Positions 1-10,277 are shown, counted from the stretch's first letter. The stretch: 64,000 bases of DNA from Chitinophaga eiseniae (GCF_012641265.1 NZ_JABAHZ010000005.1:186001-250000); one strand, 5' to 3'. The notes: generated by a model not told the origin, from the letters alone. Made by a program: numbers and translations.

Positions 1-572
1 CTTTTATACAGAAAGTGGAAAGCCTCATCGAAAAATCAAAAGCGGGCGTCAATTTCCCGTTAAAAACAAGACAAAAAGTAACTGCTTTATTAGACGAGAT
101 GGTGAATGCTGCCGGCATCACAAAAATAATCCTGTTCCTGGAAATAATGAATGTCCTGATAAACACAAAAAAGTATCAACAGCTATCTTCCCTTGCATTC
201 AGGTTTTCGTTAAATGAAAAAGATACAGAAAGAATGAATAATGTTTACCGGTACACTTTGGAGAATTTTAGAGAACCTATTGATTTGCCCACCATTGCAA
301 AAATAGCGAACATGACTCCGCCTGCTTTCTGCGGCTTTTTCAAGAAACGAACAGGGAAATCCTTTACCGGGTTTCTAAATGAATTGCGAATAGGGCATGC
401 CTGTAAATTATTGGGCAATCTGGATTTTACCATAGCAGATATCTGCTATAACTCAGGATATCGGAACTTCACCCATTTTAATGATTTCTTTAAAAAAATA
501 ACCGCAAAAACGCCTTCTGAATATAGAAAGGAATTGATGTCTATTGAGCAAACAGTACAGGCTCTTACATAA
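1..572 (+). CDS. AraC-family transcriptional regulator, 3' part (start lies outside window)
   Basis: The reading frame is open to the left edge, so the N-terminal sensory domain is missing. The visible 185 or more residues end in a typical AraC double helix-turn-helix: LPTIAKIANMTPPAFCGFFK forms the first HTH, and the FTIADICYNSGYRNFTHFN segment is the conserved second-HTH signature. Such proteins bind DNA and usually activate neighbouring catabolic genes. It converges on the GH38/SusD/SusC locus, but whether it controls that locus cannot be told from sequence. An internal GTG at 15 could be mistaken for the start; codons before it are open, so truncation by the window is more likely. Confidence 0.85.
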   Translation, partial: FIQKVESLIEKSKAGVNFPLKTRQKVTALLDEMVNAAGITKIILFLEIMNVLINTKKYQQLSSLAFRFSLNEKDTERMNNVYRYTLENFREPIDLPTIAKIANMTPPAFCGFFKKRTGKSFTGFLNELRIGHACKLLGNLDFTIADICYNSGYRNFTHFNDFFKKITAKTPSEYRKELMSIEQTVQALT

Positions 573-585
573 AGAGCCTGTACTG
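553..585 (+). terminator. Hairpin overlapping the AraC stop codon
   Basis: A perfect 14-bp inverted repeat (arms 553-566 and 572-585, loop ACATA) contains the TAA stop at 570-572. No strong T-run follows on plus, so it may act as a weak terminator, or as a bidirectional end signal with the converging GH38 gene whose stop is at 619. Confidence 0.55.
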
Positions 586-618
586 ATTAATCAATGGGTA
601 TGACCTTCTGCTGAATGT

Positions 619-3315
619 TTATCGTATCCGTATCGTTTCAATGGAATAGGGTGGTACCGTTAACATAATTCCAGCCGCTGCCTTTTTCATAGGCTGATCC
701 TCTTCTTCGATAATATTCGTCCTGGTCACACCATTAATGGCGCCGAACCAATCGATCTTTGCATCCGTCTTCTTCCCCTGCATATCTACCAACCGCATGA
801 CGATGCTGTTTTCATCTTCTGATTTTTTGATCGTCGTAATAAGTACATTATCTGAATTAGTGCCGGCGAAGCTATAACTCAACGGAAGACCACTGCGCGC
901 CTGTGGCACATCTATAACCAGGGCGCGTAAGGGCTGGTTTTGCTGCTTGCCGGTGTTTGCAGTGGTTTTCCAATCCCCCGGTGAAGAAGTCAGGCTAAAC
1001 TCGAAGTGATGGTTGCCCGGCTGGAGATAATAATTACCTTCCCCATGACAGCTTTTCCGGCTGGCAAATAAAATAGGTTGCAATACTGTTTGCCTGTTAT
1101 TGGCGTCGGAGGCATCCACCCAGTCGAATACGGCTACAGAACTACTAACCGTGACTGAAACACTGTCTTTGCTGGCGTTAAACCAATCCTGCACTTCCCG
1201 GGGATGCACCTTGCTGCAGGTGGCTGAATAATCTTGTACACCGTAGGAAAAGCCTGCTGCACCCTTTATCTCGTCTTTGCCAACTTCCACCACTCCCATG
1301 GGCACCTCATAAGCGACCCTGGAATCCGTTTGATTCAGCGGGAAAGCCATCCTGTATTCCCGGTAACGCTCACCAGAAAACCCAAGAATGTCTGCTTTGA
1401 AATCTACCTGTTTCAACGATTCATATAAAGTGACGGTTTCCCGGATCGTCGCAAACTGTGTCTGCTGCACCAACTCCCAGGTTTTCCGGACAGGTCCGAA
1501 TTCTATACAATTCCATTTAGGCGCATATTGGCTTACTTTTTCAAACCCCTCCATGGTCACCGGTTGTACATCGGTGAATTCACCGGCACCATTGCCTACA
1601 GATTGTAACTGAAAGATCTCGCCTCCCAACAGCTTATCTGTCTTCAGCAGTTCAGTATGCAGTTCCTTATCAAAGATGCTTTTCACTCCTCCAGCGCCCA
1701 ATTCGATCTTATAAAACTTATTTTCATACACGGGGGCCGTCGCCTCTGCTGTTACCGGGGAGGGTTGTGTAGGCGCTACGGGCACGCCTTTACTGAAGCC
1801 TGCCACATAAGGTTGCAGGGTATAGGTTTTATAACCCAGGGAAGGAACTTTCTCTGCCACAAAACAAAGGGTGATAGTCTCGTCGGAGCCGCCGGCCGGG
1901 CGACTTTCTATGCGCTGGCTGGGCACCTCTTTACCTGAAACGGCATCGACTACTTTATAGGACAATGTATCCTGCCCATATACTTTAACGCTGACTTCCA
2001 CTTTATCCGTCCTTTCTTTGGATAAGGGATTGAATATAACCAGCGATCTGCCTTTTTTATCGAAACCAATCTGTTGGACGATATCCTCCAGGCTGCGTTG
2101 TAATACTTTATCGGAAATACTGTAAGCCTCTTCAAACTTTGTTCTGAATGTCAGATCCGTCATATCCCCATGCTTACCACCCCAGCCATGATCGGCGTAG
2201 ATGGCTTTTTCCCAGGCAGTGGTCAGCTCCGATTGGGGATAATGGGTAAAATCTTTTCGGAGGGTGGCATCCACTGCCGAAAAGATCTCTGCGGCAACGA
2301 GCGTCCGGTTGGCTTTGCGTGATGCTGTCAATGCCCGCTCGTGCGTTGGACCGTGTATATACAGCCAAACGTTGGGTCGTTCACCTCTCAAAGTTTCGTA
2401 GGTAGCGCGGGGCGCATCCAGCTTTTTGAATACATCTGCTGCAATCGCATATTTAAGGGAAGGCAGGCCCTGCGTCCCGGCTTTTTGGTTCCAGCCCTGG
2501 AAGAGCGCGCGATAATCACTGGGCTTATTCCAGTCTGCATCGATGAGGATCGGCAGCGCCGGCCGGAATTTATTAGCCCCGTAGTAAACACTCCAGGCCT
2601 TGATATAATCCAGCACCATTCGTTCTCTCGCAGTATCACTTTTAGTTGCCCGGAAATTGTAACTCGATGCATCATAATGCCCGGGTGTGAACATCAGTAC
2701 ATTACTGCCATCGGGACTATACCAGCGATAAATACCTGCCTCATGCCGGGAGATATAAAGATATTTTATACCCGCCTTCGACAGGATCTGGGACATCTGT
2801 AATGCCTTACCTGGCACGTCTTCGTTCCAGTCGGTGAGAAAATCGCAGCCAGGCAGGATCTTCTTTAACCATTTTTTCCCCAGGTAAGTTTGGCGGATGA
2901 GGGCTTCTCCATCATACATCGATTCATAGGGCATATTATAGGTTGCTCCCCATTCCAACCTGCCTTCTTTGGTATATTTCAGGATGTCGTCATACCGGTC
3001 CGGATGACGGGCCAGGTATTCGCGCAGGCTCAAGGCGTCTTCCACGCTGAAACAATAATCAGGATTGCTTTTCATCAACGCCAGCGCAGGTGTGATCATA
3101 TTTTCGTCCCTCCACACCTCGCAGGCGCCGATGGAATCCATCCAGGCGATGTCCTGGTGACTTGAATTGATAAAATTGACAGTGCCGTTTTTAAAATAAG
3201 CAGTGCTGGTATTTTTCGAGCCATGCGGCCGGTAATTGGTCTGTGCATACAGAAAGCCGCTGTGGCACGAAAAAACCAGCAACAGGAATAAAAAGTTTCT
3301 TTTGAAAAATGACAT
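619..3315 (-). CDS. GH38 family alpha-mannosidase-like glycoside hydrolase, secreted
   Basis: An 898-residue protein with a signal peptide (about residues 1-25, cleavage after FLYAQ). The N-terminal GH38 catalytic region shows the metal-binding HQD (His53, Asp55), the nucleophile motif LTDWNEDVPG (Asp162) and DHGWGGKHG (375-383). The C-terminal half is beta-rich, as in GH38 C-terminal domains. GH38 enzymes are metal-dependent retaining alpha-mannosidases, so this one probably trims alpha-mannosides in the periplasm. It is the last gene of a minus-strand operon after SusC and SusD (33-bp gap to SusD), which makes it the catabolic enzyme of that locus. Exact linkage specificity cannot be read from the sequence. 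Confidence 0.88.
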   Translation of the reverse strand: MSFFKRNFLFLLLVFSCHSGFLYAQTNYRPHGSKNTSTAYFKNGTVNFINSSHQDIAWMDSIGACEVWRDENMITPALALMKSNPDYCFSVEDALSLREYLARHPDRYDDILKYTKEGRLEWGATYNMPYESMYDGEALIRQTYLGKKWLKKILPGCDFLTDWNEDVPGKALQMSQILSKAGIKYLYISRHEAGIYRWYSPDGSNVLMFTPGHYDASSYNFRATKSDTARERMVLDYIKAWSVYYGANKFRPALPILIDADWNKPSDYRALFQGWNQKAGTQGLPSLKYAIAADVFKKLDAPRATYETLRGERPNVWLYIHGPTHERALTASRKANRTLVAAEIFSAVDATLRKDFTHYPQSELTTAWEKAIYADHGWGGKHGDMTDLTFRTKFEEAYSISDKVLQRSLEDIVQQIGFDKKGRSLVIFNPLSKERTDKVEVSVKVYGQDTLSYKVVDAVSGKEVPSQRIESRPAGGSDETITLCFVAEKVPSLGYKTYTLQPYVAGFSKGVPVAPTQPSPVTAEATAPVYENKFYKIELGAGGVKSIFDKELHTELLKTDKLLGGEIFQLQSVGNGAGEFTDVQPVTMEGFEKVSQYAPKWNCIEFGPVRKTWELVQQTQFATIRETVTLYESLKQVDFKADILGFSGERYREYRMAFPLNQTDSRVAYEVPMGVVEVGKDEIKGAAGFSYGVQDYSATCSKVHPREVQDWFNASKDSVSVTVSSSVAVFDWVDASDANNRQTVLQPILFASRKSCHGEGNYYLQPGNHHFEFSLTSSPGDWKTTANTGKQQNQPLRALVIDVPQARSGLPLSYSFAGTNSDNVLITTIKKSEDENSIVMRLVDMQGKKTDAKIDWFGAINGVTRTNIIEEEDQPMKKAAAGIMLTVPPYSIETIRIR

Positions 3316-3347
3316 GAAAATGAATTTATAAAAAACTACCTATAGAC

Positions 3348-4871
3348 TTAATACCCGGGATTATTCGGCGCCAACTTCGGGTTGACATCCATCTCCGACT
3401 GGGGAATAGGGAACAACAGGTGTTTAGTCTGTAAGGTCCGTGTTCCGCCACTACCGGGAAAGCTATATCCTACCATCGGTACAAACTGATCGTTCTTCGT
3501 ATCATACACCATCCGTGTGCGCACCATATCGAACCAGGTTTGGTTCTCAAAACAAAGCTCATGATTACGTTCTCTCCAAACGGCTATCCTGAACTGGTCG
3601 TGTGTAAGCCCCGACAGCGGCGCGAGACCGGCACGGGTCCGGATAGCGTTCAGGTAGGTATAAGCATCTGTACCGGGTGTTCCGTCGGCCTCATTCTGAG
3701 CTTCAGCATACAGCAAATAAATATCGGAAAGCCGGATAATAGGAAAACATTTACTCGAAGGAAGCCCGCTTTGCTGGGCAGCGTCATCAAAATATTTGAA
3801 GATATGCTGTCCATTCAAGAACACCACATTCGCCCCTGTTGCAAAATTAGGATAATGGGAATAAAAGAACTGTTTCTCCTGTATCCTTTTATCTCCGGGT
3901 GCATATGACTTATAAAAGGTGGTATCCGGCAGTAGTGCGCCAATCTCTCCCTGCCCATTAGAAATATAGCTAAAACTGGGCAATGTAAAGGAGAACATAG
4001 GACTGGAAGCGATAGCGGAAGAAAACTGTGCCATGAAGATGTTTTCCATTCTGTTATCGTTGGCCGGATCGCGGAATTGATCATAGTTCTGGTACAGTGT
4101 ATATTTATTGGATGTGATCACTTCCAGCGCCTTCTGTTTGGCCAATGCATATTTATCGGCTTGTTGCAGGGGATAGCCGGCCATCGTTTCATACACCTTG
4201 GCCAGCAATGATTTTACGGCGCCGGTGGATACCCTTCCGGTATTATCTACAAAGGGAAGACCGCTCTTTTCGGCTGCCAGCAAATCGGGAATGATCTCCT
4301 TTTCATAAATATCCTTGACCGTCGCTCTGCTCACCAGGAGGTTGTCTGCCGTAACGGTTGGCTCGGTAACAAGTGGTACATCCCCAAAAATCCTTGTCAG
4401 GTTGAAATAAAACCAGGCCCTTAAAAATTGTGCCTGACCAAGCAATTGCGCCTTTTGCGCATCGGGTACAATAGCCGAAGACATGAGCGGAATATTCTTT
4501 ATTGCCAGGTTAGCGGCGTCGATGCCTTTATAGGAGCTTCGCCACCATTGCGTGAAATATAGGTCAGTCGGAGTCATGGTCAGGTTCAACAGGTTAGCAT
4601 TGTTGTTTGACTGGTTGATCTCCGTTCTTGCCTGGCCCGTAGGCATTTCCAGCATGAACATGGCGTCTTCACTATAGAGCCCGATGCTGGCATAAAAATC
4701 CCGTGTGAAGGCATAGATACCGTTGACTGCATTCTGCGCCTGTACCAGGCTGGTATAATAGTTATCCGGCGTATAAAAGCTTTTAGGATCTTCCTGCAGG
4801 AACTTCTTACAGGAGAAGTTCATCGAGAGAGAGAGGAGCAATATGCCGTGAAATATCTTTATTCTTTTCAT
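3348..4871 (-). CDS. SusD/RagB family nutrient-binding outer-membrane lipoprotein
   Basis: A 507-residue protein beginning with a lipoprotein signal (LLSLSMNFSCKKF) and a SusD_N-like region (YYTSLVQAQNAVNGIYAFTR). The family C-terminal pattern follows: LSDIYLLYAEAQNEADG, then LNAIRTRAGLAPL, then WRERNHELCFENQTWFDMVR. SusD proteins cap the SusC channel at the cell surface and bind the oligosaccharide. The gene lies 21 bp downstream of SusC and 33 bp upstream of the GH38 enzyme, so the three form one operon, probably for an alpha-mannoside. Confidence 0.95.
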   Translation of the reverse strand: MKRIKIFHGILLLSLSMNFSCKKFLQEDPKSFYTPDNYYTSLVQAQNAVNGIYAFTRDFYASIGLYSEDAMFMLEMPTGQARTEINQSNNNANLLNLTMTPTDLYFTQWWRSSYKGIDAANLAIKNIPLMSSAIVPDAQKAQLLGQAQFLRAWFYFNLTRIFGDVPLVTEPTVTADNLLVSRATVKDIYEKEIIPDLLAAEKSGLPFVDNTGRVSTGAVKSLLAKVYETMAGYPLQQADKYALAKQKALEVITSNKYTLYQNYDQFRDPANDNRMENIFMAQFSSAIASSPMFSFTLPSFSYISNGQGEIGALLPDTTFYKSYAPGDKRIQEKQFFYSHYPNFATGANVVFLNGQHIFKYFDDAAQQSGLPSSKCFPIIRLSDIYLLYAEAQNEADGTPGTDAYTYLNAIRTRAGLAPLSGLTHDQFRIAVWRERNHELCFENQTWFDMVRTRMVYDTKNDQFVPMVGYSFPGSGGTRTLQTKHLLFPIPQSEMDVNPKLAPNNPGY

Positions 4872-4892
4872 AAAAGAAAATGGATTTAATAA

Positions 4893-7800
4893 TTAAAAAC
4901 CAACGTTTACACCAAAATTGAAGGTCCGGGCCTTGGGCAAGGCATAAAATTCGATACCATAGGCAAAAGCCTGCGGATAGGTGGACACTTCCGGATCGTA
5001 ACCGTTCTTATATTTCGTGATCAGGAAAGCATTCTGGACACCAGCATATAGACGTAGGCTGTGGAGATGAATGCCTTCTACCAGCCTGCTGGAAAAGTTA
5101 TAACCCAGCGATATATTCTTCCCCCTGATGAAAGATCCATCGTCCAGGTAGTGATCGTCCTGTCGCAAAGATGGCCCATCAGAGTTGAGTCGTACTTTGG
5201 CGATATAAGTATTCTCATTCGCCGGCGTCCAGGCATTGAGCACAGTTGTATAGCTATTGGCCAGTGTTTGCCGGTCTTCCGAAGTAGCATAAGCAAGGTT
5301 CAATACTTTATTGCCCTGGCTCACCTGCAGGTCAATCAGCAGATCAAGGTTTTTGTAAGAGAATTTATTAATCAGCTCCATGGTGTAAGTCGGATAGGCA
5401 TATCCAAGGATTGTCCGGTCTTTGCCGTCGATTTTACCATCACCATTGAGATCTTTTTCTTTCAGGTCGCCCGGCTTAGCATTATAGGTAGCTGCTTTCG
5501 CCGCTTCCGCAGCGCTCCATACCCCTTCTCTTACCAGGCCGAAGAAAGTGCCCACCTGTTGACCTACCCGCAGAATATTTGTCTGGTCAAGGAAGCCCGG
5601 GCCAGGGAATATGTCTTCATTATGTGTTCCAAGCGCCAGGATCTTGTTGCGGTTCACGGTAAAATTAATGGTCGTATTCCATTTGAAAGCGCCTGTCAGG
5701 TTATTGGTCATTAGTCCCACCTCGATCCCCCTGTTACGCACGGAACCGATGTTCTTCAGGATATTATCAAAACCGGAAGTCAATGGAACCGGAGCTGATA
5801 GCAGGAGATTCTTCGTTACCTTGTCGTATATGTCTGCCACAATGTTGATTCGGTTGCCGAATAAACCCATATCCACACCGAAATCAAACTGGTTGGTCTT
5901 CTCCCATTGGAGGTCCGGGTTGGGCATGGTACCCTGCACTTCACCGGTGGCTCTCGCGCCGTTGAAGATGGCGGTATTCGAAGTCAATGAGCTGATAGAC
6001 TGGTACTGCCCTATCTCGGAATTACCGGTGCTGCCGTAACTAACCCTTAATTTAAGATCATTGATTACCCGGCTTCCCTTCAGGAAAGGCTCTTCTGAAG
6101 CGCGCCATGCAAAAGCCGCCGATGGGAAGAAGGCGTATTTGTGATTGGCACCGAACTTTGAAGAACCGTCATACCTGCCGGTGGCAGTAAAAAGGTACTT
6201 GTCTTTCAGCGAATAAATTGCCCTGCCGAAATAAGAATTGATCTGCCAGTCATAGGCACTCGACGTAGGCGGATTGGGGACGGTAGCGGCGCCCAGGTTA
6301 TTCCACAGGTAAAAATCACCATCAAAGTTGGACGCTGATGCACTCACAATTTCGTAGCTGTTTTTTGCCCATTCGGCGCCTAATACGAGATTCAGGTTAT
6401 TGTCGCGATTGAACGCTTTTTTGTAAGTAAAATAACTGGAACTCTGCCAGTATACAGCTTTATCTGCATTGACGCCTGCGCTGATCCTTTGATAAAGCCC
6501 CCGCTGAACGGCCGACCCGCTGGCAGCATTATCATTCTTATTCGTATTGATCTGACCGGAAAAGCTGGTCCGGAAATCAAGGTCGTGGGTCAGATGGATA
6601 TTGAAGTAGGTATTGCCAAGCACCACTGTCCTATTGTTGATATTGTATTTTGTCCGTAAGATATTCACGGGATTGTCGGCGCCTTCAGAGGCGAGATGCA
6701 TCCAGTTACCTCCCCAGGTGCCGTCAGGCATTTTTACAGGGATCATCGGCAGCGCTTCCAGTACTTCACGGGTGGCAGTAAGGCCACCGACCCCGTCGTC
6801 CTGTATTCTTTCCTGGAAATAGGTACCAGACAGGTTCAATCCTGTGCTCAACCAATTATTGACTTTGCCATCAACATTGATCCGCATTGAATATTTTTTG
6901 TTATAGGTTAAAAGTAACAGGGCTTCATCATCCTGGTAGCCATAATTCATACTGTACCGGAGGTCTTCATTCCCTCCCGTCACCGACAAATTGTGGTTTT
7001 GAGAGAAGGTAGGCTTATATACTTCCTTCTGCCAGTCCGTGTTATACTTGGGTGTCCCATCAGGATTATATAAGGCTGGTTCCAGCTTTGCAAAATCCGG
7101 GTAAGCCCTGCCTGGTACAAATGCATATGCAGCCTTTTCAATAGCCTGGTATTCGGTGGAGTTAAGCACTGGTATTTCACGGGGCAACACGTTATAGCCA
7201 CCTACAAAGCTATAGTTCACCGTCGGTTTGGCATTGAATCCGTGTTTTGTTGTAATGATGATAACGCCGCCGGAACCCCTCGCCCCGTAGATGGAAGTAG
7301 AAGACGCATCTTTCAATACATCGATACTTGCGATATCATTAGGATTGATCGTTGTATAATCAACGCCAATGACGCCATCTACTACAAACAAAGGATTATT
7401 GGAGGCATTGATAGAGTTGAACCCCCGGATATTAATGCGGTAGTCGCCGGGCCTTCCGGAATTGGTGGTAATATTCAACCCCGGCACCTGGCCTGCGAGT
7501 GCGCCCAGCGCATTGGGAGACGGGCGCTCCCTGATCACGGCGGTGTTGACGGAAGCCACCGATCCGGTTACATCCACCTTCCGTTGTGTTCCATAACCGA
7601 TCACCACAACGTCTCCCAGCGATTTGCTGCTAAGCTTCATTTGTACAGTAAGAACGGTTTGATCCCCAACGGGTATCTCCAGGGATTGATAGCCGATATA
7701 GCTCACGAGCAGCACGGCCTGTGGCTGGACATGAATTTTGAAAAATCCTTTGTCGTTGGTAGTAACGGCATTCCGGGTCCCTTTTGCAAGAATAGTTACT

Positions 7801-7952
7801 CCGACAAGAGGCGCCTTGTTTTCATCCAGTACAGTTCCGGATATTTCTTTTGGTTGAGTCTGACCATATACAGTCGTAAATGAAATGAGAATAGTTAGAC
7901 AACAACAGAAAAGTAGTTGTTTAAATTGAATTACATGTAAGAGCCGATTCAT
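4893..7952 (-). CDS. SusC/RagA family TonB-linked outer-membrane transporter
   Basis: 1,019 residues from the chosen ATG at 7952, which gives a clean signal peptide (MNRLLHVIQFKQLL..., ending TTVYGQ). A longer frame start at 8009 would overlap the predicted promoter and is rejected. Domain order is a CarboxypepD_reg-like domain (EISGTVLDENKAPLVGV), a plug with the family motif DVVVIGYGTQRKVDVTGSVA, then DVLKDASSTSIYGARGSGGV, and a long beta-barrel ending in phenylalanine. It imports glycan fragments with the SusD next to it. No STN signalling domain is present, so it is not expected to signal through a FecR protein. Confidence 0.95.
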   Translation of the reverse strand: MNRLLHVIQFKQLLFCCCLTILISFTTVYGQTQPKEISGTVLDENKAPLVGVTILAKGTRNAVTTNDKGFFKIHVQPQAVLLVSYIGYQSLEIPVGDQTVLTVQMKLSSKSLGDVVVIGYGTQRKVDVTGSVASVNTAVIRERPSPNALGALAGQVPGLNITTNSGRPGDYRINIRGFNSINASNNPLFVVDGVIGVDYTTINPNDIASIDVLKDASSTSIYGARGSGGVIIITTKHGFNAKPTVNYSFVGGYNVLPREIPVLNSTEYQAIEKAAYAFVPGRAYPDFAKLEPALYNPDGTPKYNTDWQKEVYKPTFSQNHNLSVTGGNEDLRYSMNYGYQDDEALLLLTYNKKYSMRINVDGKVNNWLSTGLNLSGTYFQERIQDDGVGGLTATREVLEALPMIPVKMPDGTWGGNWMHLASEGADNPVNILRTKYNINNRTVVLGNTYFNIHLTHDLDFRTSFSGQINTNKNDNAASGSAVQRGLYQRISAGVNADKAVYWQSSSYFTYKKAFNRDNNLNLVLGAEWAKNSYEIVSASASNFDGDFYLWNNLGAATVPNPPTSSAYDWQINSYFGRAIYSLKDKYLFTATGRYDGSSKFGANHKYAFFPSAAFAWRASEEPFLKGSRVINDLKLRVSYGSTGNSEIGQYQSISSLTSNTAIFNGARATGEVQGTMPNPDLQWEKTNQFDFGVDMGLFGNRINIVADIYDKVTKNLLLSAPVPLTSGFDNILKNIGSVRNRGIEVGLMTNNLTGAFKWNTTINFTVNRNKILALGTHNEDIFPGPGFLDQTNILRVGQQVGTFFGLVREGVWSAAEAAKAATYNAKPGDLKEKDLNGDGKIDGKDRTILGYAYPTYTMELINKFSYKNLDLLIDLQVSQGNKVLNLAYATSEDRQTLANSYTTVLNAWTPANENTYIAKVRLNSDGPSLRQDDHYLDDGSFIRGKNISLGYNFSSRLVEGIHLHSLRLYAGVQNAFLITKYKNGYDPEVSTYPQAFAYGIEFYALPKARTFNFGVNVGF

Positions 7953-8430
7953 AAAGGGAATTAATTTAGTTGTGTAACGCGGAAAGGATAAGAATATAAC
8001 GTGATCCAAAAATAGATATAGGTTGTGGGTTCTTCTACAATCGGTTTAATGGATACTTAAAGTATATTACTGTCTTTACACTGTTATCTGCCGTTTTTTT
8101 GGAAATTGCACCTTAACTATATAAACCATTGTCTGCCAAATATTCTTTTTTGCAACTGGAAGCGCGGCATAAGCCGCCATCATCGAACCTTACCTCTCAT
8201 TATTAATTTTATTTAATAATTTTAAATAAATTGAATCAATTACTGTTATTTTGCTTTTTCAATGTTCGCATAAGAACGTGTATACCAGGACAGTGATCAC
8301 CATGCCTCACTTTTTTGAGAAGATGCCATGAAGATGATTAAAACAACCAAAATCTACTGTTGCATTCATTCAGGGTACTGTATTATTATGCTGATGAAAT
8401 GAATCGCAGGAAATATTAAATAAGCTCGAA
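7953..8430. other. Divergent intergenic region between SusC operon and ECF sigma gene
   Basis: About 480 bp without a credible gene, AT-rich around 8200-8260. It holds the minus-strand promoter given separately. No clear plus-strand -33/-7 pair was recognised for the sigma gene; TTATTTTG at about 8244 is a near match to a -7 box only. Confidence 0.5.
8007..8040 (-). promoter_or_regulatory. Predicted promoter of the GH38-linked SusC operon
   Basis: On the minus strand TATTTTTG (8014-8007) matches the Bacteroidota -7 element TAnnTTTG, and a TTG sits upstream at 8040-8038. The spacer is 23 nt, slightly longer than the usual 19-21. It would give a leader of roughly 50 nt before the SusC ATG. Confidence 0.45.
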
Positions 8431-9012
8431 GTGTCGCCAGAATCTTTACATACGGATGAAACTGCGCTCCTGCAACGTATAGCGGAAGGTGACGAGCAGG
8501 CTTTTTCCGCCTTATTTGTTACGTGGGCCACCCCGCTCGCGGCTATCGCCATGAAGATATTGAAGAACGAATATGCCCGGCAGGAAGTCGTGCAGGAAGT
8601 ATTTATTAAAGTATGGCTTCATCGCGATAAGCTGGACAAAGTAACGCACCTGGGCGCCTGGCTTAGGAAAATCACTATCAACCAGAGCCTGCTGGCCCTG
8701 CAGCGGCACGCAGCAAATGATAAACGGCTGGAGGCGCTCCAAATAACATTGAATCCCGTTGATAACACCAGCACCCTGGAGCTGAAGGAAATCCACCGGC
8801 TGGTACATGAAGCCATTGAATCACTTCCTCCACAAAGGAAAACCATCTACCACCTGAATCGCGTGGAAGGAAAGACCACCCGGGAGATTGCAGAAAACCT
8901 GCAATTGTCCCATGGCTATGTACGCAATGCGCTCAGCGCGGCCCTGGCTCTCATCAGGGAGCGGCTCACCTCTTCCGGGTTCCTGATGCTGATGCTCTTA
9001 CTGCACCGCTAA
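8431..9012 (+). CDS. ECF (sigma-70 family) RNA polymerase sigma factor
   Basis: 193 residues. Region 2 spans about residues 20-90 (DEQAFSALFVTWATPLAAIA, YARQEVVQEVFIKVW). Region 4 is at about 130-185, with the HTH REIAENLQLSHGYVRNALSAA. The start is GTG at 8431: the frame is closed at 8395-8397 and has no ATG before residue 42, which would delete region 2. It lies 54 bp upstream of a FecR-type anti-sigma gene and a SusC with an STN domain, the standard cell-surface signalling trio of Bacteroidota. The sigma factor should drive the downstream transporter operon once the receptor is occupied. Confidence 0.93.
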   Translation: MSPESLHTDETALLQRIAEGDEQAFSALFVTWATPLAAIAMKILKNEYARQEVVQEVFIKVWLHRDKLDKVTHLGAWLRKITINQSLLALQRHAANDKRLEALQITLNPVDNTSTLELKEIHRLVHEAIESLPPQRKTIYHLNRVEGKTTREIAENLQLSHGYVRNALSAALALIRERLTSSGFLMLMLLLHR

Positions 9013-9066
9013 AAAAAAATTTTTTGTCCGATGATGACAAAACGTGCTTTACCCTGATCTTATATT

Positions 9067-10227
9067 ATGAACACCATGAAAAATACCCGATTACATATAC
9101 TGGCACAGGATTTCCTGGACAACAAGCTGGATACAGCTGGTCAGCAGGAATTTTATGCCCTGCTGGGTGATCCTGATCAACGGGAAGCCCTGACGGAAAT
9201 ATTCATGGAGCTGACCGGGGCGCCTGATATGGACCTCGAATTTGACCTATCCCTGCAACCCTTGCTGGACAAGGCGAAATCGGTAGACCTACCCCGTCAC
9301 ACACCAGTCAGACGTATGCACTACTGGCGCTGGGCGGCGGCTGCTGTAGCGCTGCTGCTGCTGGCAGGCAGTATCTACCGGGTAACGGAGCAGCATAAAC
9401 GCACCCCACCAACGGTTGTTGCACACAATGGTGCGGTTGCGCCAGGAAAACAAGGCGCCGTACTCATGCTGGCAGACGGTTCCACCGTACTGCTGGATAG
9501 TATGAAGAACGGCGTGGTAGCCAGCCAGGCAGGGACCAATGTAGTACTCAACAACGGGCAGGTAGTATATGATGCTAAAACAACCAGCGCTGCTGCCACA
9601 GCATATAATACTATTTCGACACCAAGAGGCCGGCAGTTCAGCGTGGTGCTCCCCGATGGCACCAGGGTTTGGCTGAATGCCGCATCATCTTTACGATACC
9701 CGGTTGCTTTTTCGGGTAATACCCGCGAGGTAAGGATTACGGGAGAAGTATATTTCGAAGTGGCTGCAGACGCCGCCAAACCATTCTCCGTACACTTCAA
9801 TGAAAAAGGTGTGGTGGAAGTGCTGGGCACTGCCTTTAACATCAACGCCTATACGGATGAACCAACGATAAAAACTACCCTGTTACAAGGCAGCATCCGG
9901 GTGAATAAACAACAGGTGCTTCAACCGGGAGAACAGGCAAATATTGATAACAATGGTAGCATCACGGTAGACAACAACGCGGAAACAGAAAATGCAATAG
10001 CATGGAAGAAAGGGCTGTTCGTGATGAGCAGTACAGATCTGCCGGCATTGTTCCGCCAGATATCAAGATGGTATGACATAGAAGTAGACATGAAGGGACA
10101 ACTGCCTAAACGCTCCTTCGGCGGGACTATCGACAGGGACGTAAATCTCTCTGATATTATTGAGGCGCTAAATATATATGGCGTGAATTGTAAACTGGAA
10201 AATGGTAAACTGATCGTACAACCATAA
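9067..10227 (+). CDS. FecR family anti-sigma factor / signal transducer
   Basis: 386 residues: an N-terminal cytoplasmic sigma-binding region (1-80), one membrane helix (about 88-104, AAAAVALLLLAGSIY), a periplasmic FecR domain (about 185-280, with YNTISTPRGRQFSVVLPDGT and GEVYFEVAADAAKPFSV) and a C-terminal DUF4974-like domain (about 315-384). FecR proteins hold the ECF sigma factor inactive and release it when the STN domain of the partner SusC signals. Its position between the sigma gene and a SusC with STN supports this role. Confidence 0.94.
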   Translation: MNTMKNTRLHILAQDFLDNKLDTAGQQEFYALLGDPDQREALTEIFMELTGAPDMDLEFDLSLQPLLDKAKSVDLPRHTPVRRMHYWRWAAAAVALLLLAGSIYRVTEQHKRTPPTVVAHNGAVAPGKQGAVLMLADGSTVLLDSMKNGVVASQAGTNVVLNNGQVVYDAKTTSAAATAYNTISTPRGRQFSVVLPDGTRVWLNAASSLRYPVAFSGNTREVRITGEVYFEVAADAAKPFSVHFNEKGVVEVLGTAFNINAYTDEPTIKTTLLQGSIRVNKQQVLQPGEQANIDNNGSITVDNNAETENAIAWKKGLFVMSSTDLPALFRQISRWYDIEVDMKGQLPKRSFGGTIDRDVNLSDIIEALNIYGVNCKLENGKLIVQP

Positions 10228-10252
10228 AGACATTAGCCTGGAAAGCAAAAAA

Positions 10253-10277
10253 CCGCCCCGTCTGACTCACGGAGCGG
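10253..10277. terminator. Hairpin between fecR and the STN-type susC
   Basis: An 8-bp GC-rich stem (CCGCCCCG / CGGAGCGG, one mismatch, 9-nt loop) lies 25 bp after the fecR stop. It has no plus-strand T-run, so it may be an attenuator or processing stem that lowers transcription between the regulator genes and the transporter operon. Confidence 0.35.

Noticed and set aside
4893..8009. Upstream SusC start at 8009
   Set aside because: It would place the -7 box within the coding sequence and add a non-signal extension before a perfect signal peptide at 7952.
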